From positions 1-45,709 of the forward strand of contig CAJULD010000022.1 in NCBI GenBank assembly GCA_910587505.1: a stretch of DNA of 45,709 nt. Reading direction: 5' to 3'. Of this stretch, positions 7,712-16,190 are shown piece after piece (position 1 is the stretch's first letter; each line of letters begins with the position of its first letter). A program made the translations under genes and the position numbers. Below the pieces are notes generated by a model. It had not been told where the DNA came from and did not search any database. It was given only the letters and a program-made list of their open reading frames with translations. This DNA comes from an uncultured Oscillospiraceae bacterium. GTDB lineage: Bacteria; Bacillota; Clostridia; Oscillospirales; Oscillospiraceae.

Positions 7712-7895
7712 GTGAAATTTTCCTTTCCGGCGAAAATTTCCATCTCCTGCCGGACAAAACCCGGAAAACAGCGAAAAGCGGTGCTTTTTGCACAATATTT
7801 CAGCGGATATAGGATAAAAATTGTGTAGATTCATGATGAAAAAAAGAAGCGCACCCATTTTGGTAAAATTTCTGAAAGAAATTCCTGAATTATGC

Positions 7896-7924
7896 TTGAA
7901 TTCGGGAAGGATTTGTTTTACAAT
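7896..7924 (+). promoter_or_regulatory. Sigma-A promoter for trmL-pgk
   Basis: TTGAAT (7896-7901), a 17-base spacer and TACAAT (7919-7924), 55 bases upstream of trmL. The inverted repeat at 7867-7883 lies just upstream and could be an operator. Confidence 0.75.
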
Positions 7925-7979
7925 AGCCCTGTTAAAAATTAGGCAGGCGGCCCGCTGTCCGCCGGAAAGGCAATCAACC

Positions 7980-8474
7980 ATGCTCCATGTCGTTCTGGTG
8001 GAACCGGAGATCCCGCCCAACTGCGGCAACATCGCCCGAACCTGCGCCGCCACCGGCAGCAGCCTGCACCTGGTAGAGCCGCTGGGCTTCGACGTGTCCG
8101 ACCGGGCCGTGAAGCGGGCGGGGCTGGATTACTGGCATCTGGTGGAGGTGACGGTCTACCGCTCTCTGGAGCATCTGTTTGCCGTCCACCCGGAGGCGGC
8201 GTGCGATTTGTGGCTGGCCACCACCAGGGCTCCCGGATCGTACGTCCAGGCCCGGTTTTCTCCGGACTGCTGGCTGTTCTTCGGCAGGGAGACGGCGGGG
8301 CTTCCGCTGGAATTCCGGGAGCAGTACCGGGACAGGTGCCTGCGCATTCCCATGGCGGCCGCCGCGCGCAGCCTGAACCTGGCCAACAGCGCCGCGATCC
8401 TCATCTATGAGGCTCTGCGGCAGAACGGATTCCCCGGACTGCTGGACACGGGAGAGATGGGGAATGCACCCTGA
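7980..8474 (+). CDS. trmL: tRNA (cytidine/uridine-34-2'-O)-methyltransferase TrmL, SPOUT family
   Basis: Methylates the ribose of the wobble base of tRNA-Leu using SAM. The 164 residues are close to the usual 155-160. Knotted SPOUT-fold motifs are present: motif 1 EPEIPPNCGNIARTCAATG, motif 2 LFFGRETAGLP, and motif 3 RIPMAAAARSLNLANSAAIL. ATG at 7980 has GGAAAGG about nine bases upstream; a longer in-frame reading from 7821 would have to begin upstream of the promoter, so it is rejected. It is followed after 56 bases by pgk and probably shares its transcript. A small tandem repeat starts at its stop codon. Confidence 0.94.
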   Translation: MLHVVLVEPEIPPNCGNIARTCAATGSSLHLVEPLGFDVSDRAVKRAGLDYWHLVEVTVYRSLEHLFAVHPEAACDLWLATTRAPGSYVQARFSPDCWLFFGRETAGLPLEFREQYRDRCLRIPMAAAARSLNLANSAAILIYEALRQNGFPGLLDTGEMGNAP

Positions 8475-8498
8475 CCAATCAGACCAATCAGACCAATT
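8473..8498 (+). repeat. Three-copy 9-bp tandem repeat at the trmL stop codon
   Basis: The unit GACCAATCA is repeated at 8473-8481 and 8482-8490, with an incomplete third copy at 8491-8498. The first copy begins inside the TGA stop of trmL. Confidence 0.8.
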
Positions 8499-8530
8499 CA
8501 TATATCGTTTGAAAGGAGAACTCGGAACAC

Positions 8531-9808
8531 ATGAACTACAGCAAGAAAAACGTCAAAGACGTTGATGTCAGGGGCAGGAAGGTCCTGCTCCGCTGCGACT
8601 TCAACGTCCCACAGGACAAGGCCACCGGCGCCATTACGGATGACAAGCGCATCCGCGCCGCTCTGCCCACCATTCAGTACCTGCTTGACCAGGGCGCGGC
8701 GGTCATCGCCTGCTCCCATCTGGGCAAGCCGGAGCCCGACTTTGAGAAATGGGCGAAGAAGCAGGCCGAAAAGGGCAAGGACCCCGCCTCCCTGACCAGG
8801 GAGAAGTGGGAAAAGGCCCTGGAGGCGCTGTGCATGGAGCCTGTCGCCCAGCGCCTGAGCGAACTGCTGGGCAAAAAGGTCGTTCTGGCCGGCGACGTAG
8901 TGGGCCCCGATGCCCAGGCAAAGGCCGCCGCGCTGCAGCCCGGCGAGATCATGCTGCTTCAGAATACCCGCTTTGAGAAGGGCGAGACCAAAAACGACCC
9001 CGAGCTGGCCAAAGCCATGGCCGCTCTGACGGGAGAGAACGGCGTGTATGTCTCCGACGCCTTCGGCGCGGTCCACCGGGCTCACGCCTCCACCGCCGGC
9101 GTGTCCGCTTATCTGCCCGCCGTGTCCGGCTTCCTTATTGAAAAGGAGCTGGAGATCATCGGCGGCGCGCTGGCCGATCCCAAACGGCCCCTGGTGGCCA
9201 TTCTGGGCGGAGCCAAGGTGTCCAGCAAGATCGGCGTCATCAACAACCTGCTGGAAATCGCCGACACCATTATCATCGGCGGCGGCATGGCCTATACCTT
9301 CGCCAGGGCCCAGGGCGGCAGCGTGGGCGACAGCCTGCTGGAGAGCGACTGGCTGGATTACTGCAACGAGATGGTCGCCAAGGCCAGGGAGAAGGGCGTG
9401 AAGCTCCTCCTGCCGGTGGACACCGTCATCGCCGACAAATTTGCCCCCGACGCCAACAGCCAGGTGGTCAGGAACGGCGGGATCCCCGACGGCTGGCAGG
9501 GTCTGGACATCGGGCCTGAGACCGTCAAGCTGTACTGCGAAGCCGTAGAGGACGCGGGCACGGTGATCTGGAACGGCCCCATGGGCGTGTTCGAGTTTGA
9601 GAAGTTTGCCGCGGGCACCAGGGCCGTGGCCGAGGCTCTGAGCAGGACCTCCGCCATCACCATCATCGGCGGCGGCGACAGCGCGGCGGCGGTACAGCAG
9701 CTGGGCTACGCCGAAAAGATGACCCACATCTCCACCGGCGGCGGCGCCTCCCTGGAGTTCATGGAAGGCAAGGAGCTCCCGGGCGTGGCGTGCCTGCTGG
9801 ACAGATAA
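8531..9808 (+). CDS. pgk: Phosphoglycerate kinase
   Basis: Transfers phosphate from 1,3-bisphosphoglycerate to ADP, the first ATP-yielding step of lower glycolysis. Signatures are KVLLRCDFNVPQ at the N-terminus, CSHLGKP, the LGGAKVSSKIGV hinge region, NGPMGVFE, and the C-terminal IIGGGDSAAAV and HISTGGGASLEF. At 425 residues it is about 30 longer than the usual 394-400 because of a Lys/Glu-rich insertion between the SHLGKP motif and PVAQRL (about residues 66-97). AAAGGAG lies 12 bases upstream of the ATG. Followed by tpiA and gpmI; no GAPDH gene is in the window. Confidence 0.98.
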   Translation: MNYSKKNVKDVDVRGRKVLLRCDFNVPQDKATGAITDDKRIRAALPTIQYLLDQGAAVIACSHLGKPEPDFEKWAKKQAEKGKDPASLTREKWEKALEALCMEPVAQRLSELLGKKVVLAGDVVGPDAQAKAAALQPGEIMLLQNTRFEKGETKNDPELAKAMAALTGENGVYVSDAFGAVHRAHASTAGVSAYLPAVSGFLIEKELEIIGGALADPKRPLVAILGGAKVSSKIGVINNLLEIADTIIIGGGMAYTFARAQGGSVGDSLLESDWLDYCNEMVAKAREKGVKLLLPVDTVIADKFAPDANSQVVRNGGIPDGWQGLDIGPETVKLYCEAVEDAGTVIWNGPMGVFEFEKFAAGTRAVAEALSRTSAITIIGGGDSAAAVQQLGYAEKMTHISTGGGASLEFMEGKELPGVACLLDR

Positions 9809-9893
9809 AGCCGCCGGAACCCCGCCGGTATTTCCGCCGGCATGCGCCTGGACCGGCCGTCAGGAGCGGGAAACCGCCGCTCCGCTGAAAACA

Positions 9894-9922
9894 TTCATTT
9901 ATTTTTATAAATTTCATATAAT
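9894..9922 (+). promoter_or_regulatory. Possible internal promoter for tpiA
   Basis: TTCATT (9894-9899), a 17-base spacer and TATAAT (9917-9922) in a strikingly AT-rich patch 20 bases before tpiA. The -35 is poor and the start would fall inside the leader, so this is tentative. Confidence 0.45.
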
Positions 9923-9942
9923 ATAACAGGAGAAAGATCGCC

Positions 9943-10716
9943 ATGAACCGTAGATATCGCAAAACTATTATCGCCGGCAACTGGAAAATGAACAAAACTG
10001 CCACCGAGACCAAAAAATTTGCCGAGGAACTCAAGCCCATTCTTCCCCGCGCCAAGTGGTGCGAGGTCGTAGTGTGCGTTCCCTTCGTCAACATCCCCGC
10101 CGCTCTGAAGGCGTTTAAGGATATGCGGGTGGCCGTCGGCGCGGAGAACCTGTACTTTGAGCCCAGCGGCGCGTACACCGGCGAGGTGTCCGCCGATATG
10201 CTCAAGGACCTGGGCGTGAAATACGTCATCATCGGTCACTCTGAGCGCCGTCAGTATTTCGGCGAAACCGACGTCACCGTCAACCGGAAGGTCCACGCCG
10301 CCCTGGAGGCGGGCCTGCATCCCATCATCTGCGTGGGCGAGAGTCTGGAGCAGCGGGAGATGGGCGTGACCATGGAGCTCATTGCTCTGCAGGTGAAGAG
10401 CGCGCTCTCCGGCGTGGCCGCCGATAAGGTGCGCAAGTGCGTCATCGCCTATGAGCCCATCTGGGCCATCGGCACCGGCAAGACCGCCACCGCTGAGCAG
10501 GCCGCCGAGGTCTGCACCGCCATTCGCGCCACCATCCGCAACCTGTACGGCGCGCGGGTGGCCCGCTCCATCACCATCCAGTACGGCGGCTCCATGAATC
10601 CCAGGAACGCCGCGGAGCTGCTGGCCCAGCCCGACGTGGACGGCGGCCTTATCGGCGGCGCCGCGTTGAAGCCCGACCAGTTCGTAGACATCATCAACGC
10701 CGCCAATCAGGAGTAA
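9943..10716 (+). CDS. tpiA: Triose-phosphate isomerase
   Basis: Interconverts DHAP and glyceraldehyde 3-phosphate. The 257 residues match the family. Catalytic features seen are GNWKMNKT with Lys, VIIGHSERRQYFGE with the electrophilic His, and AYEPIWAIGTGKTA with the base Glu and start of the flexible loop 6; phosphate-binding IQYGGSMNP and GGLIGGAAL follow. AGGAG precedes the ATG at 9943. It may receive DHAP produced by the sugar aldolase encoded at 28657-29499. After its stop comes a 293-base gap with a dispersed repeat and a hairpin. Confidence 0.98.
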   Translation: MNRRYRKTIIAGNWKMNKTATETKKFAEELKPILPRAKWCEVVVCVPFVNIPAALKAFKDMRVAVGAENLYFEPSGAYTGEVSADMLKDLGVKYVIIGHSERRQYFGETDVTVNRKVHAALEAGLHPIICVGESLEQREMGVTMELIALQVKSALSGVAADKVRKCVIAYEPIWAIGTGKTATAEQAAEVCTAIRATIRNLYGARVARSITIQYGGSMNPRNAAELLAQPDVDGGLIGGAALKPDQFVDIINAANQE

Positions 10717-10740
10717 TCCGGCTTTGATAGCCTGTTCAAT

Positions 10741-10860
10741 ATCTCCCCGCGTACGTCTTGACGGCTGATTTTCCACCCCCCGCTGCGTTAAAAATCCTTG
10801 CAATCCTCCGTCAGGGTTGCTGCGGCTTTTTGCCCTTGCAGGGTAAAAAATCTGCTCGCC
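10741..10860 (-). repeat. Dispersed intergenic repeat, copy A
   Basis: Related on the minus strand to elements at 30501-30670 and 35503-35616. The shared core (10800-10823) reads GCAGCAACCCTGACGGA followed by GGATTGC. It lies just after the tpiA stop, in the opposite orientation to the gene. Confidence 0.6.
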
Positions 10861-10894
10861 AATCCGCACGCGTTGAGATATGAAGCAGGCTCAG

Positions 10895-10922
10895 AGCGGT
10901 ACCCGTGAGCGCGGGTACCGCT
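10895..10922 (+). terminator. Hairpin between tpiA and gpmI
   Basis: Perfect 11-bp stem (10895-10905 with 10912-10922) followed by TTGT. It is a weak terminator at best, and may leave read-through into gpmI, which lacks a clear promoter of its own. Confidence 0.45.
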
Positions 10923-11009
10923 TTGTAGCTCAGGAGCCGCGGCAGCCTCCCCGCTCCCTGGGGCGGCCTGTCCGCGCAATCCAAAAATTTCGTATTCATC
11001 GAGGTTATT

Positions 11010-12518
11010 ATGAATAAGACACCCACTACTCTGATCATTATGGACGGCTTCGGTCTGCGCGGCGATTCCGACGGCAACGCCGTGGTCCATGCAAAAACGC
11101 CTGTGCTGGATCAGCTGTTTGCCACCTGCGAGCACACGACGCTTTCCGCCTCCGGCCTGGACGTCGGCCTGCCTGACGGCCAGATGGGCAACAGCGAGGT
11201 GGGCCATACCAATATCGGCGGGGGCCGGGTGGTTTATCAGGACCTGCCCCGGATTACCCGCTCTATTGAGGACGGCAGCTTTTTTGAGAATCCCGCCTAC
11301 TGCGCCGCCATGGACGCATGCCTGCAAAACGGCAGCTCGCTGCACCTGTACGGCCTGCTCAGCGACGGCGGCGTCCATTCCCACAACACCCACCTGTGGG
11401 CGCTGCTGAAAATGGCCCGGATGAAGGGCCTGAAGCGGGTCTATATCCACGCCTTCCTGGACGGCCGCGACGTATCCCCTACCAGCGGCAAGGGCTTTGT
11501 GGCCGAGACCGTGGAGAAGTGCCGGGAGATCGGCGTGGGCAGGATCGCCACGGTCATGGGCCGGTACTATGCCATGGACCGCGACAAGCGCTGGGACCGG
11601 GTGGAGCAGGCCTATGACGCCATGGTCTACGGCCGGGGCATTCAGAACTCCGATCCGGTGGACGCCGTGGCCAGGAGCTACGCCAACAACGTCACGGACG
11701 AGTTCGTGGAGCCCGTGGTCTGCGACAGCGAGGGCATGATAAGCGACAACGACAGCATTATTTTCTTCAACTTCCGCCCCGACCGGGCCCGGGAGATCAC
11801 CCGCGTGTTTGTGGACCCGGCCTTTGACGGCTTCAACCGGGAGATTTTCCCCCTGACCTATGTCTGTACTACGGAATACGACGCCACCATGCCCAACGTG
11901 CAGGTGGCCTTCCCCCGGATTCGGGTGGCCAACGGTCTGGGAGAATATCTCAGCGCCATGGGCATGACCCAGCTGCGCATCGCCGAGACGGAGAAGTACG
12001 CCCACGTGACCTTCTTCTTTAACGGCGGCGTGGAGGCCGTGTTCCCCGGCGAGGACCGGGTGCTGGTCGCCTCTCCCAAGGTGGCCACCTATGATTTGCA
12101 GCCGGAAATGAGCGCCTGCGAGGTGACGGACAGGTGCGTGGAGCGGATCGAATCCGGCGCTTACGACGTCATCATCCTCAATTTCGCCAACTGCGACATG
12201 GTGGGCCACACCGGCGTATATGAGGCCGCGGTAAAGGCGGTGGAGACGGTGGACGCCTGCGTGGGCCGGGTGGTGGAGGCCACCCGCGCCATGGGCGGCA
12301 TCGCCATGATTACCGCAGATCACGGCAACGCCGAGGAAATGCGCAAGAGCGACGGCTCTCCCATGACCGCGCACACGACGAATCTGGTTCCCTTCATTCT
12401 GGTTGGCGTGGACGCCAGGCTCCACCCCGGCCGCCTGGCCGACATCGCCCCCACGATTCTGGATATCATGGGTCTGGCCTGCCCGCCGGAAATGGATGGA
12501 AAGAGTCTGATTGATTAA
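11010..12518 (+). CDS. gpmI: 2,3-bisphosphoglycerate-independent phosphoglycerate mutase
   Basis: Interconverts 3- and 2-phosphoglycerate using two Mn ions in an alkaline-phosphatase fold. The 502 residues match the family (about 510). Motifs seen are TTLIIMDGFG with the first metal Asp, GQMGNSEVGHTNIGGGR with the phosphorylated Ser, HAFLDGRDVSP, FFNFRPDRAREITR, ANCDMVGHTG and ADHGNAEEM with metal-binding His. ATG at 11010 has GAGG about six bases upstream. Last of the glycolytic run, with a strong hairpin at 12662-12694 downstream. Confidence 0.97.
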   Translation: MNKTPTTLIIMDGFGLRGDSDGNAVVHAKTPVLDQLFATCEHTTLSASGLDVGLPDGQMGNSEVGHTNIGGGRVVYQDLPRITRSIEDGSFFENPAYCAAMDACLQNGSSLHLYGLLSDGGVHSHNTHLWALLKMARMKGLKRVYIHAFLDGRDVSPTSGKGFVAETVEKCREIGVGRIATVMGRYYAMDRDKRWDRVEQAYDAMVYGRGIQNSDPVDAVARSYANNVTDEFVEPVVCDSEGMISDNDSIIFFNFRPDRAREITRVFVDPAFDGFNREIFPLTYVCTTEYDATMPNVQVAFPRIRVANGLGEYLSAMGMTQLRIAETEKYAHVTFFFNGGVEAVFPGEDRVLVASPKVATYDLQPEMSACEVTDRCVERIESGAYDVIILNFANCDMVGHTGVYEAAVKAVETVDACVGRVVEATRAMGGIAMITADHGNAEEMRKSDGSPMTAHTTNLVPFILVGVDARLHPGRLADIAPTILDIMGLACPPEMDGKSLID

Positions 12519-12661
12519 CGACTCAGGGATACATTCTTTTTATTGTAAAAAGAATCCGAAACAGCATCAGGAATTCGACTGTATTGTCTCGCAGGAGCTT
12601 CCCGAAAAGTGTGATCCTGCGGCGGCCTTATCTGCGGGCCGCGGGCATCTGCGTTATACAG

Positions 12662-12694
12662 GGAGAGGGGCCGCCTTCCGGGCGGCCCCTCTCC
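12662..12694 (+). terminator. Terminator-like hairpin after gpmI
   Basis: Perfect 14-bp stem (12662-12675 with 12681-12694), loop TTCCG, then TTAT. A separate AT stem at 12533-12555 (ATTCTTTTTA/TAAAAAGAAT) lies closer to the stop codon. Both sit between the convergent gpmI and iron-sulfur operons. Confidence 0.65.
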
Positions 12695-12744
12695 TTATGC
12701 TGCTTTCCGGCTGATGTTTTCCACGAAAAAACATCAAAAAGCTG

Positions 12745-13980
12745 TCATATATCGCTGTTATTGTAAACGTCGGCGCCCAGCTGGCCCGGACGCAGATTGG
12801 ACTCGTCCTCCTCAAACCGCCGGTCCGGCAGCACCTTGCCCAGCAAAAATTCCGGAGGCTCCACGCACTGCATGGCAATGGCGCCTGCAGGACAGGTCTC
12901 CGCGCAGCAGCCACAGCCCATGCAGCTCTCCGTAATAATGAAGTGCCGCTCATCCTTCGTCTTCCGGTTATAACGGACGTCGATGGCGTCGAACATACAG
13001 CGCCTGCTCCGGCACAATCCGCAGTTGACGCATTTCTCCGGATCGATCACCGCGCGGAACCTGGATTTCCCATAGAACTTCCACGGTTTGAATTCAGACC
13101 CCAGCTGCACGGCGTTTTTCAGCAGTACGCAGGCATCGGCCGTGCAGGAGCACATCACGCCGCCAATCTCCTCCAGCTTGTCCGTATGCCTGTTGATGTG
13201 GCAGACGGGGTTCTTTTTCCCGGATTTCTGGATGTAATCGAAGGCCTCCTCCCAGCCGATCACGGTTCCGATCTCCCGTTCCTCCGCACCGTCCGCCACC
13301 TGGTCAAAGCTCAGGCACACATAGGGGTCCGTCTCGATCTCCGGGTACCGTATCCGGCAGGCGCACTGATTCTGCGTAATCTTCCGGCGGGAGCGCAGAA
13401 TCTCCCTGATATTTTCTGCGGGCAGCAGCCGGGGATTGTCCTTCACGGAATCATAGCGGGGAATAATCCGCGCCTGCCCCATCTGCCCGTCCGCTTCCAT
13501 GCGGGCGGCCACCCGTGCGTCGATCCGGCTGATCTCGTTTTCCACCATGAAGGCCATGACCTTATAATATCCGTCTCCGTTGCGCTCGTACCAGCGGCGG
13601 CTGTTCTGCAGGTCGATCCACAGCCCGCAGGTCGGCGGAGTATCCGGTCCATGCCCGGTCAGCTGTACCTCGCCGCTGTAAAACCGCTCCAGAATCTCCC
13701 GGTTTACCGTTTCCCGGTCCATGCCCAACCGGTCCGCAAAGGCCTGGGAGCAGCCATATCTGCCGCACTCCGGCGCCCAGTCCCGATCCGGCAGCGCCAA
13801 CACGATCCGGGCGCTCTCCACGCTCATTTTGCTGGCCAGCAGCCAGGGCATATACTCGGAATCCCGCATCCGGGAATCGATTTTTTCCGTGAGTTCACGG
13901 AAAACCGGATCGATCTCCCGGTCCAGAATCCTGTTGACCTTTTCCAGCAGCTCCGCAGACAGCCTTCCTTCTTTTCTCAT
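12745..13980 (-). CDS. Iron-sulfur protein with helical N-terminus, double-Cys centre and two [4Fe-4S] motifs (cassette protein C)
   Basis: A 411-residue cytoplasmic protein of a poorly described family. Residues about 1-150 are helical with a possible winged-helix segment. A central domain carries RIIPRYDSV then QCACRIRY (Cys206, Cys208). Next is MCSCTADAC (Cys277, Cys279, Cys284). A ferredoxin-type domain follows with CVNCGLCRSRRC (Cys317-320-323-328, one residue longer before the last Cys than usual) and CMGCGCCAETCP (Cys353-356-359-363). It shares this plan with the protein at 14951-16117. GGAGGA lies six bases before the ATG at 13980. The 17-base spacing to the ATPase gene implies one operon. 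An electron-carrier or metallocofactor-maturation role is inference; I do not recognise a named gene. Confidence 0.85.
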   Translation of the reverse strand: MRKEGRLSAELLEKVNRILDREIDPVFRELTEKIDSRMRDSEYMPWLLASKMSVESARIVLALPDRDWAPECGRYGCSQAFADRLGMDRETVNREILERFYSGEVQLTGHGPDTPPTCGLWIDLQNSRRWYERNGDGYYKVMAFMVENEISRIDARVAARMEADGQMGQARIIPRYDSVKDNPRLLPAENIREILRSRRKITQNQCACRIRYPEIETDPYVCLSFDQVADGAEEREIGTVIGWEEAFDYIQKSGKKNPVCHINRHTDKLEEIGGVMCSCTADACVLLKNAVQLGSEFKPWKFYGKSRFRAVIDPEKCVNCGLCRSRRCMFDAIDVRYNRKTKDERHFIITESCMGCGCCAETCPAGAIAMQCVEPPEFLLGKVLPDRRFEEDESNLRPGQLGADVYNNSDI

Positions 13981-13997
13981 ATGTTCCTCCTGTTCTT

Positions 13998-14933
13998 TCA
14001 GCGCACTTTGTCATAGGGCATCTCCGCTTCGTCCAGCAGGTATTTTGCAATCGTACCCATCAGCCGGCAGGACAGCTCCGGCGTCAGCTCCATTCCCCGC
14101 ATATTCTGATTCCGGATCTCCTTCATCAGCGGCAGCGCGCCCAGATAACGCACCCCCATTCCGGACAGGGCTTCCATCACAAATTCTTCCTGGTCCACCT
14201 CTTCAATCCTGTTGAGGATCGCCCGCACCCGCCGTATTCCCAGCCCCTGGGCCATATACTGGATCTTCCCTGCCAGCTCAATGGACTCACTGGACGGTTC
14301 CACCAGGATCAGTACCGTGTCGCAGCCCTGCTCGATCCCCCGGCCGAAACTTTCCAGCCCCGCCTCCTGGTCGGCCAGTATGATTTCCCGCGGACCCGGC
14401 GTCAGGTTTTCCATCACCATTTTTGCGAAGGCCGCAACGCTGCACGCGCAGCCCAGCAGCGGGTCCTCCACCTTTCCCGCGCACATCAGCATGCGCCCTC
14501 CGTTTTTCACCAGATAGGGCGCGCCAAGATCGGAGAAATACAGCGGGTCCTTCTGCAAAAAGGCCAGATCGCCTGCCCGCTCCTCCGAGGCGTTGCTCAG
14601 CGCCGGCGGAGGCGCATGCATCCCCAGCTTTCGCCAGAGTCCGCTGTTGGAGCTGTCCGTATCCATCACCAGAATCTGATAGCCCAACCGCTCCAGTGCG
14701 CCGGATAACAGCGCCGAAGCCGTACTCTTCCCGGAGCCGCCCTTGCCGCAGACCGCAATCTTTTTGATTTTCAGATCCGCGTTGCGCAGGTGGGCGTTTT
14801 CCCGTATCCAGGTCCGTATTTTTTCCGTTGCAGCAATTTTCTCCTCCCGGCTTGCCGCGGAACACAGGCCGCACTGGATGCAGCCCTCTCCCCCATAGCC
14901 GGCAGCGCCGATGGGGCAATGAAATAATCCCAT
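13998..14933 (-). CDS. CooC/MinD-type P-loop ATPase with N-terminal Cys cluster
   Basis: A 311-residue ATPase. The deviant Walker A GKGGSGKST (residues 63-71) is the form typical of CooC, which inserts nickel into CO dehydrogenase. Switch-type DTDSSN (from residue 91), a CAC pair (Cys162, Cys164) at the place where CooC has its metal-binding CxC, and ADQEAGLESFG (Asp188) support this. Unlike ordinary CooC (about 250-260 residues), it has an extra N-terminal segment with Cys6, Cys18, Cys21 and Cys24 (GCIQCGLC), which could bind a [4Fe-4S] cluster. The start ATG at 14933 follows GGAAGG. It lies between two related iron-sulfur proteins with 17-base gaps on both sides. It could be a metal insertase or an ATP-driven electron donor; no client is adjacent. 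Confidence 0.88.
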   Translation of the reverse strand: MGLFHCPIGAAGYGGEGCIQCGLCSAASREEKIAATEKIRTWIRENAHLRNADLKIKKIAVCGKGGSGKSTASALLSGALERLGYQILVMDTDSSNSGLWRKLGMHAPPPALSNASEERAGDLAFLQKDPLYFSDLGAPYLVKNGGRMLMCAGKVEDPLLGCACSVAAFAKMVMENLTPGPREIILADQEAGLESFGRGIEQGCDTVLILVEPSSESIELAGKIQYMAQGLGIRRVRAILNRIEEVDQEEFVMEALSGMGVRYLGALPLMKEIRNQNMRGMELTPELSCRLMGTIAKYLLDEAEMPYDKVR

Positions 14934-14950
14934 AGAGGTCCGCCTTCCCG

Positions 14951-16117
14951 TCAGTTTCCGGCGTCCAGCTCGTCATGGAGAGACCAGCCGTCCACATAGG
15001 GAACCTCCGGAATCCAGTCCGGCTCATGGACGATCTTCATTTTCAATGCCCCCGGACCGCAGGTCACAACGCAGTTGCCGCAGCCCTTGCACAAGGATTC
15101 GTCCACTCTGGCCACACCGTCAGCCACATGGATGGCGCTGTAATTGCAGCGACCGGTGCAAACGCCGCACCCCACGCACCGCTCCTCCCGGACCTCCGGG
15201 CGGAAGCGGCTGGCCGCCCGGATATCCTTATACCCCACCTCCTCAAAGGCGTTGACCGCGCAGCAGTCCGTGCAGCAGGTGCATACATAGGTGGTATCCC
15301 GCGTGTTGGGCGTCATATAGATGGCGCGGGACAGGTCGGCCTCCCTGAGCCGCGCCATGGCCTCCTCCATGCCGGGATGGTATACGTTATGCTTTTTGGA
15401 GAAGAATTCCGCCTGCCGGTTGAAGGAGAAGCAGTGACCGTCTGCGCCGCCGTGCTCCGTCAGCTCCGCGCAGTAATTGGGGTCATAGCGGCCCAGGTCA
15501 ATGTAAGAGCGGTATGTACGGCAAACGCACTGCGCCGTAACCATCGTTCCCGCCAGAACGTTCCGCTCCATGATTTCCTTCATGTTTTCGCAGTACATTA
15601 CGCCGGGCAGGTCCTTGATGGACTCATACTTTGGGATGACGCGCATTTCGCCGCTGATGCTCCTGGCGATTTCAGGATCGTAGTCAAACCTGATCCACAG
15701 ATCCATCAGCCTGTACGCTTTGATATATGGCATCCAGTCCAGGTTGTGGGCCAGCCGTCCGGTTCCGATGCTGTCCCGGAAGGCGACAGAGTTCTGGTGG
15801 GGCGCGTAAATTCTGGGATCGGCCACATTGGAGGCCACGATTTTTCCCATCAGCTCCATTTCGCTCAGAACCTTTTCCGTCCCGTCCGCGTCCAGTCCCA
15901 GTTTTCCGGCAACCTCCCCTGCCGTTGCCGGCAGCAGGCAGACCATGCGCATCTCCTCTTTTGTATACACCTCGCTGAGCATATACGGCAGAATGAAGGT
16001 GTTGGGGCTTTGGCTCATATAGACTCTGGCCCCCTCCTGATAGACAGGGTCCAGCTCCGGCAGCGGCGACCCAAGCACCTGCTCGACCTTTGCTCTTTGC
16101 TCTTCCATTGTAAACAT
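14951..16117 (-). CDS. Iron-sulfur protein with N-terminal winged-helix-like region and two [4Fe-4S] motifs (cassette protein A)
   Basis: A 388-residue protein, first gene of the cassette. Residues about 55-100 look like a winged helix (TAGEVAGKLGLDADGTEKVL). The centre has RVIPKYESIKDLPG then AQCVCRTYR (Cys187, Cys189). After an insertion of about 75 residues comes CTCCTDCC (Cys269, 271, 272, 275, 276). Two regular [4Fe-4S] motifs follow: CVGCGVCTGRC (304, 307, 310, 314) and CKGCGNCVVTC (333, 336, 339, 343). The plan is shared with the protein at 12745-13980. GGGAGG precedes the ATG at 16117, with a promoter 122 bases upstream. Similar domain sets occur in uncharacterised ferredoxin proteins of anaerobes. 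A role in low-potential electron transfer is inference. Confidence 0.86.
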   Translation of the reverse strand: MFTMEEQRAKVEQVLGSPLPELDPVYQEGARVYMSQSPNTFILPYMLSEVYTKEEMRMVCLLPATAGEVAGKLGLDADGTEKVLSEMELMGKIVASNVADPRIYAPHQNSVAFRDSIGTGRLAHNLDWMPYIKAYRLMDLWIRFDYDPEIARSISGEMRVIPKYESIKDLPGVMYCENMKEIMERNVLAGTMVTAQCVCRTYRSYIDLGRYDPNYCAELTEHGGADGHCFSFNRQAEFFSKKHNVYHPGMEEAMARLREADLSRAIYMTPNTRDTTYVCTCCTDCCAVNAFEEVGYKDIRAASRFRPEVREERCVGCGVCTGRCNYSAIHVADGVARVDESLCKGCGNCVVTCGPGALKMKIVHEPDWIPEVPYVDGWSLHDELDAGN

Positions 16118-16190
16118 TTGTCGGTTCCTCCCTTTTTATTTCAATTTGCTTTGTTGCATTCGCTTTTCTGTTTCGAGTCTGCGCTTTATA

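Noticed and set aside
7821..7979. An N-terminal extension of 53 codons on trmL
   Set aside because: It would begin upstream of the promoter, has no ribosome site and no similarity to TrmL, whose fold starts at the ATG at 7980.
8473..8498. Possible CRISPR-like repeat
   Set aside because: The units are nine bases, contiguous and without spacers; it is a simple tandem repeat.
10788..12425. Minus-strand frame of 545 codons
   Set aside because: Antisense to gpmI and to the tpiA-gpmI gap, with no ribosome site; the gpmI frame explains the coding signal.
13998..14933. Reading the ATPase as nitrogenase reductase (NifH) or a chromosome-partition protein
   Set aside because: The GKGGSGKST loop, CAC pair and ADQEAG motif match CooC better, and the NifH cluster cysteines are not in their expected places.
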